The notes under the pieces were generated by a model. That model ran no database searches and was not told where the DNA came from. It worked only from the letters and a program-made list of their open reading frames with translations. Of a DNA stretch of 64,000 nucleotides, positions 8,376 to 18,600 are shown in pieces (positions within the stretch are counted from its first letter, which is position 1; every line of letters starts with the position of its first letter). This DNA is from Paraperibacillus marinus (GTDB taxonomy: Bacteria; Bacillota; Bacilli; Bacillales; DSM-1321), in assembly GCF_046237605.1 (NCBI RefSeq), contig NZ_CP143542.1:2976001-3040000 (forward strand), in the 5' to 3' direction. The translations under genes were made by a program, and so were the position numbers.

Positions 8376-8855
8376 AGACTCTTTTCTGAAAGATTGTTGT
8401 TTTTGGATGAGTTCTGTGAGGAGATTTAATTATTAAGCAAGTGGATTGGAGCGGAAGGCGCGAGACTACTGATTCAGCTCCGAGACTTTCGACCTTCGAG
8501 TCATAAGTCAATCAGTCCATGGAAAGAAACCTCTTCCCACAGCACGCTCGCCTTATGCTTGGCTAACGCATAAGTGCGACTAAGCTTCTGTCTACGCTAA
8601 CGCTCGCCAATCAGCAGGTCTTCTTTATCAGGTCGCTGCTTTTCTAGTTAGTTAATGGGTTTAATAAGATATTTGTCTTCATTGTGCACCCATTTATTTA
8701 GTCTGAAAAGCACCGTTCTCCGTTTTTCTGGGAGCAGCGGGACAGGTGAGACCCCGCAGGCAAAGCCGAGGAGGCTCACCGCCCGCCCCTAAGGTCCGCG
8801 AGTGCCTGCAGCGGAAATCCACTCTTTAATTCAACAGCTACATTGTATGCGAAAA
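8376..8855 (+). repeat. Composite intergenic repeat, copy 1 (full-length type)
   Basis: This non-coding element of about 480 bases is shared with 14381-14592 and 50823-51419 (both in the opposite orientation). It begins CTCTTTTCTGAAAGATTGTT, passes through a module containing AACGCATAAGTGCGACTAAG and CGCCAATCAGCAGGTCTTCT, then a GC-rich module (GGGAGCAGCGGGACAGGTGA, then GACCCCGCAGGCAAAGCC) whose GGTGAG...CTCACC halves can pair, and ends near ACATTGTATGCGAAAA against the ctaF terminator. I see no open reading frame with a ribosome site. It accounts for most of the 665-base gap between ctaF and ctaG. Confidence 0.85.
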
Positions 8856-8893
8856 AAAAGCCGGCTGATTGTTAATCAGCCGGCTTGAACTTT
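8852..8893 (-). terminator. Terminator after ctaF
   Basis: A 12-bp perfect stem, AGCCGGCTGATT with AATCAGCCGGCT, is followed on the minus strand by eight T. It ends the ctaCDEF transcript. Confidence 0.95.
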
Positions 8894-8894
8894 A

Positions 8895-9230
8895 TTAAAT
8901 CCAGGTAATTGTTACAAAGGTCAGCACAGTAATGAGTGCCACTGTAAGACCGGAATAAAGGAAAAGCTGTACAGTCTCATGTCCTTTATGGCTCATGTGC
9001 ATAAAGTAGTACAGCTGGAAAATGACCTGCACCACTGCCAGCAGCATGATAAAAGGAACAATGAACCATGGTGTAAACCCTTCATACATGACCGCTCCAA
9101 ATGCGATGAGGGTCAAGAAGATCATCAGTGCAAAAGAAATAACCTGGTATCTCATTTCTTCTGCATTTTTTCTGCGGCGGTAAGTCAAATCCGCTTTTGG
9201 GTTAGAAGATTTCGGTCGTGTATTCTCCAT
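8895..9230 (-). CDS. ctaF: Cytochrome caa3 oxidase subunit IV
   Basis: A 111-residue protein, the prokaryotic cytochrome c oxidase subunit IVB. Three membrane segments are seen (about 28-50, 55-77 and 88-110), with the conserved block FQLYYFMHMSHKG between the second and third. It follows the ctaE stop by four bases and is the last gene of the ctaCDEF unit. Subunit IV is a small non-catalytic subunit of the terminal oxidase in the cytoplasmic membrane. The ATG is preceded by GGGATAAACGG, a modest ribosome site consistent with translational coupling to ctaE. Confidence 0.93.
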   Translation of the reverse strand: MENTRPKSSNPKADLTYRRRKNAEEMRYQVISFALMIFLTLIAFGAVMYEGFTPWFIVPFIMLLAVVQVIFQLYYFMHMSHKGHETVQLFLYSGLTVALITVLTFVTITWI

Positions 9231-9234
9231 CCGT

Positions 9235-9861
9235 TTATCCCACCATTCCCATTAGATATACAACTGTAAAGATGAAAACCCAAACTACGTCGATAAAATG
9301 CCAGTAAAGGCTGGCAACATAGAATTTAGGAGCGTTGTACAAGTCCAGACCGCGGCCAGCATTCCTGACCATCAAGGAAAGTATCCAAAGGAGTCCGAAT
9401 GCCACGTGGCCTCCATGGAAGCCTACCAGAGTGTAAAAGGCAGATGCAAAGGCAGAGCTGGTAAAAGTGTGCCCTTCATGCACATATTCCATGAACTCAT
9501 AAATCTCAAGCCCAAGAAAAGCCGCGCCAAGCAGAACAGTAATCAGCAGCCATGCCTGCATTCGCTGAAAATTAAAGTTTTTCATATGGTACATAGCGTA
9601 AACGCTTGTCAGTGAGCTTGTCAAAAGCAGCATGGTTGCTGCAAAGGTCAATGGCATTTTAAACAGTTCTTCCGCCAGCGGATGATCCCCATTCGGAACT
9701 TTATCTTTCAATGCCAGATAGGTGGCAAATAAGGAGCCGAACAGCACTGTTTCTCCCCCCAGGAAAAACCAGAAGCCCAAAAATTTATTTTTCGCTTCAA
9801 GTGTCGCTTTCTCAGGAGAAGCCGGCCATGTCATTTCAGTAAATCGTTCAGAAGATGCCAT
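9235..9861 (-). CDS. ctaE: Cytochrome caa3 oxidase subunit III
   Basis: A 208-residue membrane protein of the heme-copper oxidase subunit III family, with five membrane segments. Conserved features are KFLGFWFFLGGETVLFGSLF near the N-terminus, the FHGGHVAFG motif and the C-terminal YWHFIDVVWVFIF. The start ATG overlaps the ctaD stop by one base (TAATG), indicating coupled translation. Subunit III stabilises the catalytic subunit I of the aerobic terminal oxidase. Length is that of the short Bacillus form. Confidence 0.95.
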   Translation of the reverse strand: MASSERFTEMTWPASPEKATLEAKNKFLGFWFFLGGETVLFGSLFATYLALKDKVPNGDHPLAEELFKMPLTFAATMLLLTSSLTSVYAMYHMKNFNFQRMQAWLLITVLLGAAFLGLEIYEFMEYVHEGHTFTSSAFASAFYTLVGFHGGHVAFGLLWILSLMVRNAGRGLDLYNAPKFYVASLYWHFIDVVWVFIFTVVYLMGMVG

Positions 9862-11732
9862 TATGCCTTACCTCCATTATCATCTTCATTCTCAAGGTCC
9901 TCTTTATGGATATGGAAGCCATGGTCGTCCTTCACCGAACGAAGCAGCATGGAGACCAAAGTTATGCCAAGGCCTACAGCCATCACTGGGATAGCCCAGC
10001 CCTTATCATCATTGTGGTACAAGGCTCCAAAAGCAGCCACGAACAATCCGAATGAAATGGTTACCGGCAGGAAGGAAGCATTCGGCATATGGATATCGCC
10101 AAGTGGTTCAGCTGGTGTCATTTCCTTTTTGCCTTCCATCTTTTCAATCCAAAAAGGATCAAGTCCGCGGACAAGCGGCAGCTGTTTGAAGTTGTAGAAA
10201 GGCGGTGGTGATGGGATGGCCCATTCTAGTGAACGTCCGTCACCCCATGGATCATTTCCTACCCTAACATTCTTAACCTGAGTCATCACAACATTAATCA
10301 ATAGGACAATAACAGCAATCCCCATGAAGAATGCACCGGCAGAACTTATCAGGTTGCCGGTTTCCCAGCCCTGGTTAGGCAGGTATGTGAACACTCGGCG
10401 CGGCATTCCCATAAGTCCAAGGAAATGCTGAATGAAGAATGTTAAATGGAACCCGATTAAAAACAGCCAGAAAGTGATCTTTCCAAGTGTTTCATTCAGC
10501 ATAGTCCCAAACATTTTTGGCCAATAGTAATGTGTACCTGCCAGAAGTGCAAGCACGACTCCTCCAACGATTACATAGTGGAAGTGGGCAACTACGAAAT
10601 AACTGTCATGATACTGATAGTCAGCAGCTGCAACAGCATTCATGATACCGGTGACTCCCCCAGCAACGAATGAAGGGATGAAAGCCACTGCATACAGCAT
10701 AGGGGTGGTGAATTTAATGCTTCCGCCCCACATCGTGAACAGCCAGTTAAAGATCTTGATTCCTGTAGGAACTGCGATTGCCATTGTCGCAACGGCGAAA
10801 ATAGCGTTTGCAATCGGCCCCATTCCTACTGTGAACATATGGTGGGCCCATACCATGAATCCTAGAAAACCGATAAGCACGGTCGCAAATACCATGGATG
10901 AGTATCCGAAAAGCCTTTTCCTTGAGAATGTAGAAAAGATTTCCGAAAATAGTCCGAATGCCGGCAGTATGAGGATATATACCTCAGGATGGCCGAAGAT
11001 CCAGAATAAATGCTCCCAGATAATTGTGTTTCCGCCCGCAGAGACGTCAAAGAAGTTGGCGTCGAACAAACGATCGAACATTAATAAAAACAGTCCTACA
11101 GTAAGTGCAGGAAAAGCAAATAAAATAAGAGCAGAAGTAACAAATGATGACCAGGTGAATAAAGGCATCCTCATATAAGTCATTCCCGGTGCCCTCATAT
11201 TGACGATGGTCACAAGGAAGTTAATGCCCCCGATCAAAGTACCAATACCCGAGATCTGAAGTCCCAGTATGTAAAAATCCACCCCATGTGTGTCCGCTTC
11301 CAATGTGAGCGAAGCATATGAAGTCCAGCCTGCGTCAGGCGCTCCTCCAAGGAACCATGAGCAGTTCAGGAATACACCACCGAAGAAGAACAGCCAGAAT
11401 CCGAGTGAGTTCAAGAATGGGAATGCAACATCGCGCGCACCAATTTGCAGAGGTACGGCAGCATTCATAAATGCAAAAATCAATGGCATGGCTGCAAGGA
11501 AAATCATTGTTGTACCATGCATGGTCAAAATTTCATTATACGTTCCGGCACTTAGAAAATCATTGTTTGGAATGGCAAGCTGGATACGGATGAAAAGTGC
11601 TTCCAGTCCGCCCGCCAAAAAGAATATTCCGCCGGCAATCAGGTATAGAATGGCGATTTTCTTATGGTCTACTGTTGTCATATAGTCCCATACTGTTGCG
11701 CCAAAACCCTTTTTTTGAGCGATCGTACTCAC
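9861..11732 (-). CDS. ctaD: Cytochrome caa3 oxidase subunit I
   Basis: A 623-residue catalytic subunit of the caa3-type cytochrome c oxidase, reducing oxygen to water and pumping protons. The heme-copper core is visible: the low-spin heme ligand in EILTMHGTTMIF, the His-Tyr cross-link site HPEVYILILPAFG, the CuB histidines in VWAHHMFTVG and the heme a3/heme a ligands in DSYFVVAHFHYVIVGG. The C-terminal extension (from about residue 530) is the extra region typical of the Bacillus protein. The start is GTG after GGGAGG. It lies between ctaC and ctaE in the standard operon order. Confidence 0.97.
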   Translation of the reverse strand: MSTIAQKKGFGATVWDYMTTVDHKKIAILYLIAGGIFFLAGGLEALFIRIQLAIPNNDFLSAGTYNEILTMHGTTMIFLAAMPLIFAFMNAAVPLQIGARDVAFPFLNSLGFWLFFFGGVFLNCSWFLGGAPDAGWTSYASLTLEADTHGVDFYILGLQISGIGTLIGGINFLVTIVNMRAPGMTYMRMPLFTWSSFVTSALILFAFPALTVGLFLLMFDRLFDANFFDVSAGGNTIIWEHLFWIFGHPEVYILILPAFGLFSEIFSTFSRKRLFGYSSMVFATVLIGFLGFMVWAHHMFTVGMGPIANAIFAVATMAIAVPTGIKIFNWLFTMWGGSIKFTTPMLYAVAFIPSFVAGGVTGIMNAVAAADYQYHDSYFVVAHFHYVIVGGVVLALLAGTHYYWPKMFGTMLNETLGKITFWLFLIGFHLTFFIQHFLGLMGMPRRVFTYLPNQGWETGNLISSAGAFFMGIAVIVLLINVVMTQVKNVRVGNDPWGDGRSLEWAIPSPPPFYNFKQLPLVRGLDPFWIEKMEGKKEMTPAEPLGDIHMPNASFLPVTISFGLFVAAFGALYHNDDKGWAIPVMAVGLGITLVSMLLRSVKDDHGFHIHKEDLENEDDNGGKA

Positions 11733-11799
11733 GGTTAAACCTCCCTTTGTAAATCACAATCCCCTTGATGTATATGGCTCTAAAAACACCAGCAGGCAG

Positions 11800-12888
11800 T
11801 TACTGCTGTACCTTCAACCCCATCAGGTACTCAGTCAAAGCATCGATCTCCTGTTGATCAAGCTCCTGGTATTTGCCAGTCATAAGGTTTCCAGGCTTAA
11901 CCTTTTCAGGATCTTCAAGCCATTTCTTCAAGTTTTCTTCATTGTGTTCAAGTATGCCGGCAATTCTGGTTCTTTCGCCAAAATTAGCCAGGTTTGGAGC
12001 TGTACGTGCCGCTTCAGGCCTTTTGTCATTCGGCGTATTCGCGTGGCATCCGATACAGCTTTTGTTATAGATTGCTTCGCCCTGTTTAGCAAGCTCGCCT
12101 TCAGCAGCAGGCTTTTTAACTGCCTTCATGCTGTCAGTCCATTGACCAAATTCATCCTGGGACATAGTCTGGACCTTGAAATCCATATATGCATGTGATG
12201 GACCGCAAAGCTCTGCGCACTTCCCGTAGAATTGATTCTGGACCTTTTGTGAATCCTTGCTGTCAAACTCAAGCCAGAACTGATTCTCCCCCTCAGGGTT
12301 TGTATCTGTTTTGCCCCCTACAGCAGGTATCCAGAAGGAGTGCTTGACATCGGAAGATTTAACATTGAAATACACCTTTTTGTCTGTAGGCACAACCAGA
12401 TCCTGGCTCGTTACGATCCCAAGGTCAGGATACTCGAATTCCCACCAGTAGAGGTTGGCCCGGACATTGACTACAAGGGCATCCTTATCCTTGGTTTTGC
12501 CGCTTTTGTCTTTTTCTTTCATAGGTGCCACATCAGCGAGTTCAAATGTATAGGATACAGTTGGAACTGCTAGCACTAGAAGCAGTAAGATCGGGATGAC
12601 AGTCCAGATGATTTCAAGTTTGTGGTTCCCCTCCACCTGTTTTGGAATGGTATTCTCATTCTTTTTTGTCCGGCGGAAGCGTGCGATCACATAAATGAAT
12701 ATGATAGTTACAACAATTATGACAAGCACCATGATGACCGTGCTCAGTATCATGAGGTCATATTGTTTTTTTGCAACTTCACCGGCAGGTGTTAAAGTTG
12801 ACAGGAATGGCTTTCCACAGCCTGATAGAGCAAGCGCCAAGATTGCAAAGATGGAAACCAGGCGCCATTTGTGAAGCCGTTTTCTCAT
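11800..12888 (-). CDS. ctaC: Cytochrome caa3 oxidase subunit II with cytochrome c domain
   Basis: A 362-residue lipoprotein subunit. Residues 1-23 form a lipoprotein signal ending ALSGC. Two membrane segments follow (about 45-72 and 92-112), then the cupredoxin domain with the CuA site (HSFWIPAVGG, then YGKCAELCGPSHAYMDF). The fused C-terminal cytochrome c domain carries the heme motif CIGCH and the methionine ligand in GNLMTGKYQ. The fusion identifies a caa3 oxidase that receives electrons from cytochrome c. First gene of ctaCDEF; GAGGGG lies 11 bases before ATG. Confidence 0.97.
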   Translation of the reverse strand: MRKRLHKWRLVSIFAILALALSGCGKPFLSTLTPAGEVAKKQYDLMILSTVIMVLVIIVVTIIFIYVIARFRRTKKNENTIPKQVEGNHKLEIIWTVIPILLLLVLAVPTVSYTFELADVAPMKEKDKSGKTKDKDALVVNVRANLYWWEFEYPDLGIVTSQDLVVPTDKKVYFNVKSSDVKHSFWIPAVGGKTDTNPEGENQFWLEFDSKDSQKVQNQFYGKCAELCGPSHAYMDFKVQTMSQDEFGQWTDSMKAVKKPAAEGELAKQGEAIYNKSCIGCHANTPNDKRPEAARTAPNLANFGERTRIAGILEHNEENLKKWLEDPEKVKPGNLMTGKYQELDQQEIDALTEYLMGLKVQQ

Positions 12889-13001
12889 AGCTTATGAAAC
12901 CCCTCTTTCGTAAAAAATTTCTTGTGTGCAGCTATTTCCTGCTCAAATTCTCTCTATATAAATTCTTTGAGATAAAGAAAGAATTCCAAATGAAATTGGA
13001 A

Positions 13002-13925
13002 TTAAATCGATGTTACGATAACCATCGCCACAAATGCTATTGTTAAGTAATTCAGCGAATAGACAAACATCAGGCGTGCCCATTTCAGATCGTCCTTCAT
13101 CCGGTACCCCATGATCGCAAGAGCCAGCCACCCCGCATTCAGTACGGTTGCCAAAATGACAAATGGGACACCCAGGTCCAGCATAAAGAATGGAATCGGC
13201 ATGAGTGCCGCTACCCAGAGCAGCATACTCCTCTTCGTTGCGCTGAATCCTTTAACAACAGGAAGCATCGGTATGCCCGCAGCCCTGTATTCCTCAACCC
13301 TCTTCATCGCCAGGGCGTAGAAGTGCGGCGGCTGCCAGATGAACATTAGAAGGAAGAGCATCCAGGCAAGCACTGAAAGGTTCTGATCTACAGCGGCCCA
13401 CCCGATCAGCGGCGGGACAGCGCCGGAAAAGCTGCCGATTACTGTATTGGAGACAAGCTTCCGCTTAGCCCACATGGAATAGATGACCACATACGCAAAA
13501 GCGCCGAACACTCCTATGAATGCGGCTGCCGGTGTGGTGAAGGCAAGCATGATAAGCCCTGCTGCAAGAAGGGTGAATCCGATGGCAAGGACAGCGGGCC
13601 CGGTAAAGCGCCCAGTCACTGTCGGCCTCTCCTTCTTGCTTTCCATAAGCGGGTCGATATCCATGTCGATATAATTATTCAAGGCGCATGAACCTGCAAT
13701 CACAAGGGCAGACCCGCCGATTGTCAGGAATACGAGGTCAAGATTCGCAAGGAAGCCCTGCCCGGTAAAATGCAATGCAAGCCAGATTCCTGTAAACGCT
13801 GTTATTATATTTGAATTGACAATCCCAATCTTTATAACGGAAAGAAAATCTTTCCAAACAGAGGCCTGAACGGCTGTATCGCTGTCATTAAGATCAGAAT
13901 CTGCCAAAACTCGTGTATTAGACAT
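13002..13925 (-). CDS. ctaB: Protoheme IX farnesyltransferase (heme O synthase)
   Basis: A 307-residue UbiA-family polytopic membrane protein converting protoheme and farnesyl diphosphate to heme O. The aspartate-rich motifs are visible: NNYIDMDIDPLMESKKERPT (first polyprenyl site) and the second site around MKRVEEYRAAGIPMLPVV. About nine membrane segments. ATG at 13925 follows GGAGGG; the six-residue upstream extension has no better site. ctaB reads away from ctaA, the usual divergent arrangement, and lies just upstream of ctaC, so it may be co-transcribed with the oxidase genes. Confidence 0.96.
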   Translation of the reverse strand: MSNTRVLADSDLNDSDTAVQASVWKDFLSVIKIGIVNSNIITAFTGIWLALHFTGQGFLANLDLVFLTIGGSALVIAGSCALNNYIDMDIDPLMESKKERPTVTGRFTGPAVLAIGFTLLAAGLIMLAFTTPAAAFIGVFGAFAYVVIYSMWAKRKLVSNTVIGSFSGAVPPLIGWAAVDQNLSVLAWMLFLLMFIWQPPHFYALAMKRVEEYRAAGIPMLPVVKGFSATKRSMLLWVAALMPIPFFMLDLGVPFVILATVLNAGWLALAIMGYRMKDDLKWARLMFVYSLNYLTIAFVAMVIVTSI

Positions 13926-14380
13926 AAATGATTCCCTCCTCAAACTTCTTCAAAAATCAGGCTGTATAAGTGTATGTCGAGCTGAAAATGGAATCTATTT
14001 CACTTTGTAAATTATCATTAGAATTTTTCAGCTGGAATATAGCCGGTACCCTCTGTATATTAAAACATAATTTAGACATTTTTTGTGAATTTTTTTTGGA
14101 TAACTTATGACGTTTTAGTGACTGTTATGCTGTTATATCAGTCTTTTTACCCGGTTTCGGTTCCGTTCTGCTATAATGCCGAAGTCATGTCGGGATAAGC
14201 TTCTTTCCCCTTAACTTTTTCCTTCTTTTCCATATACATCCTCTCTATTTCTATCATCACAGGCTGAAAGTTTCAACTATTTTCTGCTTATGCCCAACTT
14301 CATCTTGTAAAAATAGGCAGAATTGTGTAATATCTATAAAGTATTTTCTACTATATTTAAAGTCATGAATGTTTATTTAA
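13926..14380. other. ctaB-ctaA divergent intergenic region, left part
   Basis: No gene is visible. An inverted repeat, AGCTGAAAA with TTTTCAGCT, spans about 13981-14031 in the ctaB leader. The stretch is AT-rich. This is where ResD, CcpA and other controls of ctaA/ctaB would be expected by analogy with B. subtilis, but I do not identify a specific operator. Confidence 0.4.
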
Positions 14381-14592
14381 GGATGTTTTCGCTTACATTG
14401 CTGCTATTGAATAAGAAAGTGGATTTCCACTGCAGGCGCTCTAGCTGCGCTGGGCGGGCGGTGAGCCTCCTCAGCTTTGCCTGCGGGGTCTCCCTGTCCC
14501 GCTGCTCCAAGTAAAGCATAAGTCCACTTGCTTAGTAATTAAATCCCCTCACAGACTTATAAAAAAAGCAACAATCTCTTAGAAAAGAGCCC
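14381..14592 (-). repeat. Composite intergenic repeat, copy 2 (short form)
   Basis: A 212-base copy of the element at 8376-8855, read on the minus strand. It keeps the left end (GGGCTCTTTTCT then AAGAGATTGTTG), the junction GGGGATTTAATTACTAAGCA, the GC-rich hairpin module (GGAGCAGCGGGACAGGGAGA) and the right end (ATAGCAGCAATGTAAGCGAA). It lacks the central module of about 270 bases present in the two long copies, so it is best read as an internal deletion derivative. It ends about 75 bases before the ctaA start. Confidence 0.82.
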
Positions 14593-14668
14593 TTGATAAT
14601 GTTACTATTGTACTGATACATAAAATCATGATTAATAGTCTTTCTAATAAAATAAGAAGGTGAGATCT

Positions 14669-15628
14669 TTGCAACGAAGACTGAAATGGCTTGGGGTGCT
14701 TTCCACTTTAGGAATGCTTCTTGTGCTCCTGGGCGGCGCCCTTGTGACCAAAACCGATTCCGGGATGGGCTGCGGCAGGACCTGGCCTTTATGCAACGGG
14801 GAATTCGTTCCCACCCAGATCGATGCTGCCCTTGCCATAGAACTTGCCCACAGGCTTGTATCGGGCTCTGTCGGCATTATGATTCTTTTATTATCGGTCT
14901 GGAGCTGGAAGCAGATCGGCCATATCAGGGAAACAAAATTCCTGAGCTTTCTTGCTTTTTTCTTTTTACTGCTGCAGGGCCTTATCGGTGCCGCTGCCGT
15001 CAAATGGGGGCAGTCGGATTTTGTACTGGCGCTCCATTTCGGAATTTCCCTGATATCATTTGCTGCTGTGCTGCTGCTCACGCTTCTCATTTTTGAGGTT
15101 GACAAGAAGTTCCAGGCGGAAAAAGTCATTGTCGATAAGCGGATGAAGTTTCATATTTACGGAGTGATTTGTTACACATTCATCGTTGTATATTCCGGCG
15201 CACTGGTCAGGCATCTAAAAGCCAGTCTTGTATGCGCAGACTGGCCGATGTGCACCAATGGAGACTTCAGCCTGCCGGCTAATATCTACCAATGGGTTCA
15301 AATGGGCCACCGGACGGCTGCCGGACTCATTTTTATCTGGGTACTATATGCCAGCTATCTTGCCTTTACCAAATATCGCAGCCAGCCGGTCATTTTATGG
15401 GGCTGGGCTGTATGCGCCATACTTGTGACGCTTCAGGTCACTTCCGGTGCATTCGTCATCATGTCGCGGCTGAATTTATGGGTGGCGCTTGCTCATGCCC
15501 TCATCATTTCCTGTTTGTTCGGTGTATTCAGCTATCTTGCCCTTCTTGCATCGCGAAGCAGGAAGAATGAAGCACTCATGCAGGAGTGCCTCCAGGAAGA
15601 GATTCCAAAACTTAATTCAATTATTTAA
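14669..15628 (+). CDS. ctaA: Heme A synthase
   Basis: A 319-residue membrane protein of eight segments that oxidises heme O to heme A. Both cysteine pairs of the Bacillus-type enzyme are present (GMGCGRTWPLC at about residue 30 and LVCADWPMC in the second half), as are the heme-ligand histidines (LAHRLVSG, ALHFGISLISFA, MGHRTAAGL and ALAHALI). TTG at 14669 after AAGGTGAG is preferred to the GTG at 14660, which overlaps the ribosome site. Divergent from ctaB. It is separated from its upstream region by repeat copy 2. Confidence 0.95.
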   Translation: MQRRLKWLGVLSTLGMLLVLLGGALVTKTDSGMGCGRTWPLCNGEFVPTQIDAALAIELAHRLVSGSVGIMILLLSVWSWKQIGHIRETKFLSFLAFFFLLLQGLIGAAAVKWGQSDFVLALHFGISLISFAAVLLLTLLIFEVDKKFQAEKVIVDKRMKFHIYGVICYTFIVVYSGALVRHLKASLVCADWPMCTNGDFSLPANIYQWVQMGHRTAAGLIFIWVLYASYLAFTKYRSQPVILWGWAVCAILVTLQVTSGAFVIMSRLNLWVALAHALIISCLFGVFSYLALLASRSRKNEALMQECLQEEIPKLNSII

Positions 15629-15665
15629 AAAACAGGCTGGACGCCATCGTCCAGCCTGTTTTTTC
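15629..15665. terminator. Bidirectional terminator between ctaA and pycA
   Basis: A 13-bp stem, AACAGGCTGGACG with CGTCCAGCCTGTT, is flanked by A and T runs. It serves the convergent ctaA and pycA transcripts. Confidence 0.95.
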
Positions 15666-15669
15666 ACTA

Positions 15670-18600
15670 TCAATCTCCCGCTATTTCCATCAATAGGTCA
15701 CCAGTTGCAATGGCTTCACCGTTTTTAACATGAATATCTTTCACGGTTCCCGAAAACGGCGCCTGAACTGTCGTTTCCATTTTCATCGCTTCCGTAATGA
15801 TGATATGGTCACCTTGTTTTACTTTTTCTCCTTTGTCGACCAAAAGACGGATCACGGTTCCCGGCATGGTTGCCCCGATATGTTCCTTATTCTGCTGGTC
15901 GGCTTTCATCTTTGCCCCGGAAGCAGACTTTATGCTTTCATCCCTGATGACGACTTCACGCGGCTGGCCGTTGAGCTCAAAATAGACGACCCTGTTTCCG
16001 TCTCCCCTTGCTTCACTGACTGAAATGAGCTTAACAAAGAGAGTCTTCCCTTTTTCAATTTCGACCTCAATCTCCTCACCCAGTCTCATTCCGTATAAAA
16101 ATGTCGGTGTATCAAGTGTAGAGACATCCCCAAAAGAATCGCTTGTTTTAGCATAATCCAGGAAAACTTTTGGATACATTACATACCCAAGCACATCAAA
16201 GCTTGTCACCGGCCTCCCGATCTCATGGAACAGCTCTTCCTTCACCTTGGAGAAATCAACAGGTTCCAGCAATTCCCCAGGGCGGACTGTTATCGGATTT
16301 TTGTTCTTGAGAATCACCTTTTGCAGCTCTTCCGGGAATCCGCCAAGCGGCTGTCCAAGATACCCTTCAAACAACTCTATTACTGAATCCGGAAAGTCGA
16401 TTGCATTCCCTTTTGACAGGACGGATTCTTCATCCAGGTCATTTTGTACCATGAACAGGGCCATGTCTCCTACGACCTTTGAAGATGGGGTAACCTTGAC
16501 GATGTCCCCGAACATATAATTCACGCGGGAATACATGGATTTTACTTCTTCCCATCTATCACCGAGCCCTACCGCCTTCGCCTGCTGCTGCAGGTTGCTG
16601 TACTGACCGCCCGGCATTTCGTGCCGGTATATTTCCGTATGGGGGGCTATCATGCCGCTTTCAAATTCCTGGTAATATTTACGGACATCCTCCCAGTAGT
16701 GCCCAAGCTGTTCTATTCCTTCTATGTCAAGCTCAGGCTGTCTCTCTTTGCCTTCAAGTGCATAATAAAGGGAATTCATGCTCGGCTGTGATGTAAAGCC
16801 CGCCACTGCTCCGATTGCCGTATCTACAATATCCACTCCGGCATCAATTGCCCTGGCATAGGTGTAGATCCCATTCCCGCTCGTATCATGGGTATGAAGG
16901 TGAAGCGGGATGCCGACTGTCTCCTTAAGCTCCGATACAAGCCTATAGGCAGCCTCAGGCTTTAAAAGCCCGGCCATGTCCTTGATGGCCAGTATATGTG
17001 CCCCCTGGTTCTCAAGTTCACGGGCCAAATCTTTATAATAATCCAATGTGAACTTTGTCCGCGCGGGATCATTTATATCTCCTGTATAACAGATGGCCGC
17101 TTCTGCAATCTTCCCTGACTGCCGAACCGCATCAATGGCTACCTCCATGCTTTTTGCCCAGTTCAGGCTGTCGAATATCCGGAAGACATCTATCCCCGCC
17201 TCCGCTGATTTTTCAACAAACTCCCTCACCGCATTATCTGGATAGTTTTTATATCCAACGGCGTTGGATGCGCGGAGCAGCATCTGAAACAGCAGGTTCG
17301 GCATTTCTTTCCGGAGGCCAAGCAGCCTCTCCCAAGGGTCTTCCTTCAGGAACCTGTAGGCCACATCAAAGGTTGCCCCGCCCCACATTTCAAGAGAAAA
17401 TAATTGCTTCATGATGGCGGCCGTGGGCTTGGCAGCCTGCATCAGATCCCGCGTCCTGACCCTGGTAGCGAGAAGGGACTGATGAGCGTCCCTGAAGGTG
17501 GTATCCGTCAGGAGCACCTTCTTCTGCCCATTGATCCACTTAACCACCCCGTCAGCACCCTCGCTGTCCAGGATCTGCTTGGAACCTGCAAGTCCAGCTT
17601 CTTCCACAGAGGGGATTCTGACCCCGTCAAAGACCGGCTTCTTCTTTTTCTCAATTCCCGGGAAGCCGTTAACCGTGACATTCCCGATATAGCTCAGCAT
17701 TTTAGTGCCCCGGTCCTTCCGCACAGGGAAGAAAAAGAGTTCCGGTGTATTATCGATGAACCCTGTGTTATATTCACCCTTCAAAAAGCTTTTGTGCTTC
17801 ACAACATTCTCAAGGAACGGGATATTCGTTTTAATTCCACGGATTCTGAACTCTTTCAGGTTCCTTACCATCTTGGACGCTGCCTGCTCAAAGGTGAGCG
17901 CATGCGTTGATAATTTCACAAGCAGGGAGTCATAATAGGGCGTAATCACCGCTCCCTGGTACCCGTTTCCAGCATCCAGCCTTACACCGAATCCTCCACC
18001 GGAACGGTATACCATAATCTTGCCTGTGTCCGGCATGAAGTTATTCAGCGGATCTTCGGTTGTTACCCTGGACTGGATGGCATAGCCATGTGTCTTTATT
18101 TCATCCTGCTCGGGGATGGCAATCAGTTCTCCATGCAGTTCTTCGCCAGAAGCGATCATGATCTGCGTCTGGACGATATCGATTCCTGTGATCATCTCTG
18201 TGATGGTATGCTCCACCTGAACCCTGGGATTGACCTCAATGAAATAATATTCATTATCCGCAACGAGGAATTCAACTGTGCCGGCGTTCACATAACCTGA
18301 ATTTTCCATGAGATGGACCGCTGCCCTGCAGATTTCAAGCCTCAATTCCTCGCTCAGTGATACGCTTGGAGCCACCTCGACTACTTTCTGATGGCGCCTT
18401 TGGACAGAACAGTCCCGTTCATACAGATGCACTATTTCCCCGTATTTGTCCCCGAGTATCTGAACTTCAATATGCTTTGGATTTTCTACAAATTTTTCTA
18501 CATATACCTCATCATTGCCAAATGCCGCCTTTGCCTCTGATTTTGCCCTCGCGTAGGCTTCTTTCAGTTCGCCGGGCTCCCTGACAATCCTCATGCCCCT

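Noticed and set aside
8376..8855. Repeat copy 1 as an insertion sequence with a transposase
   Set aside because: No long frame, no DDE or HUH motif and no clear target-site duplication.
10642..11178. Plus-strand frame of about 178 codons opposite ctaD
   Set aside because: Antisense to the fully conserved oxidase subunit I; composition is a shadow of its codon pattern.
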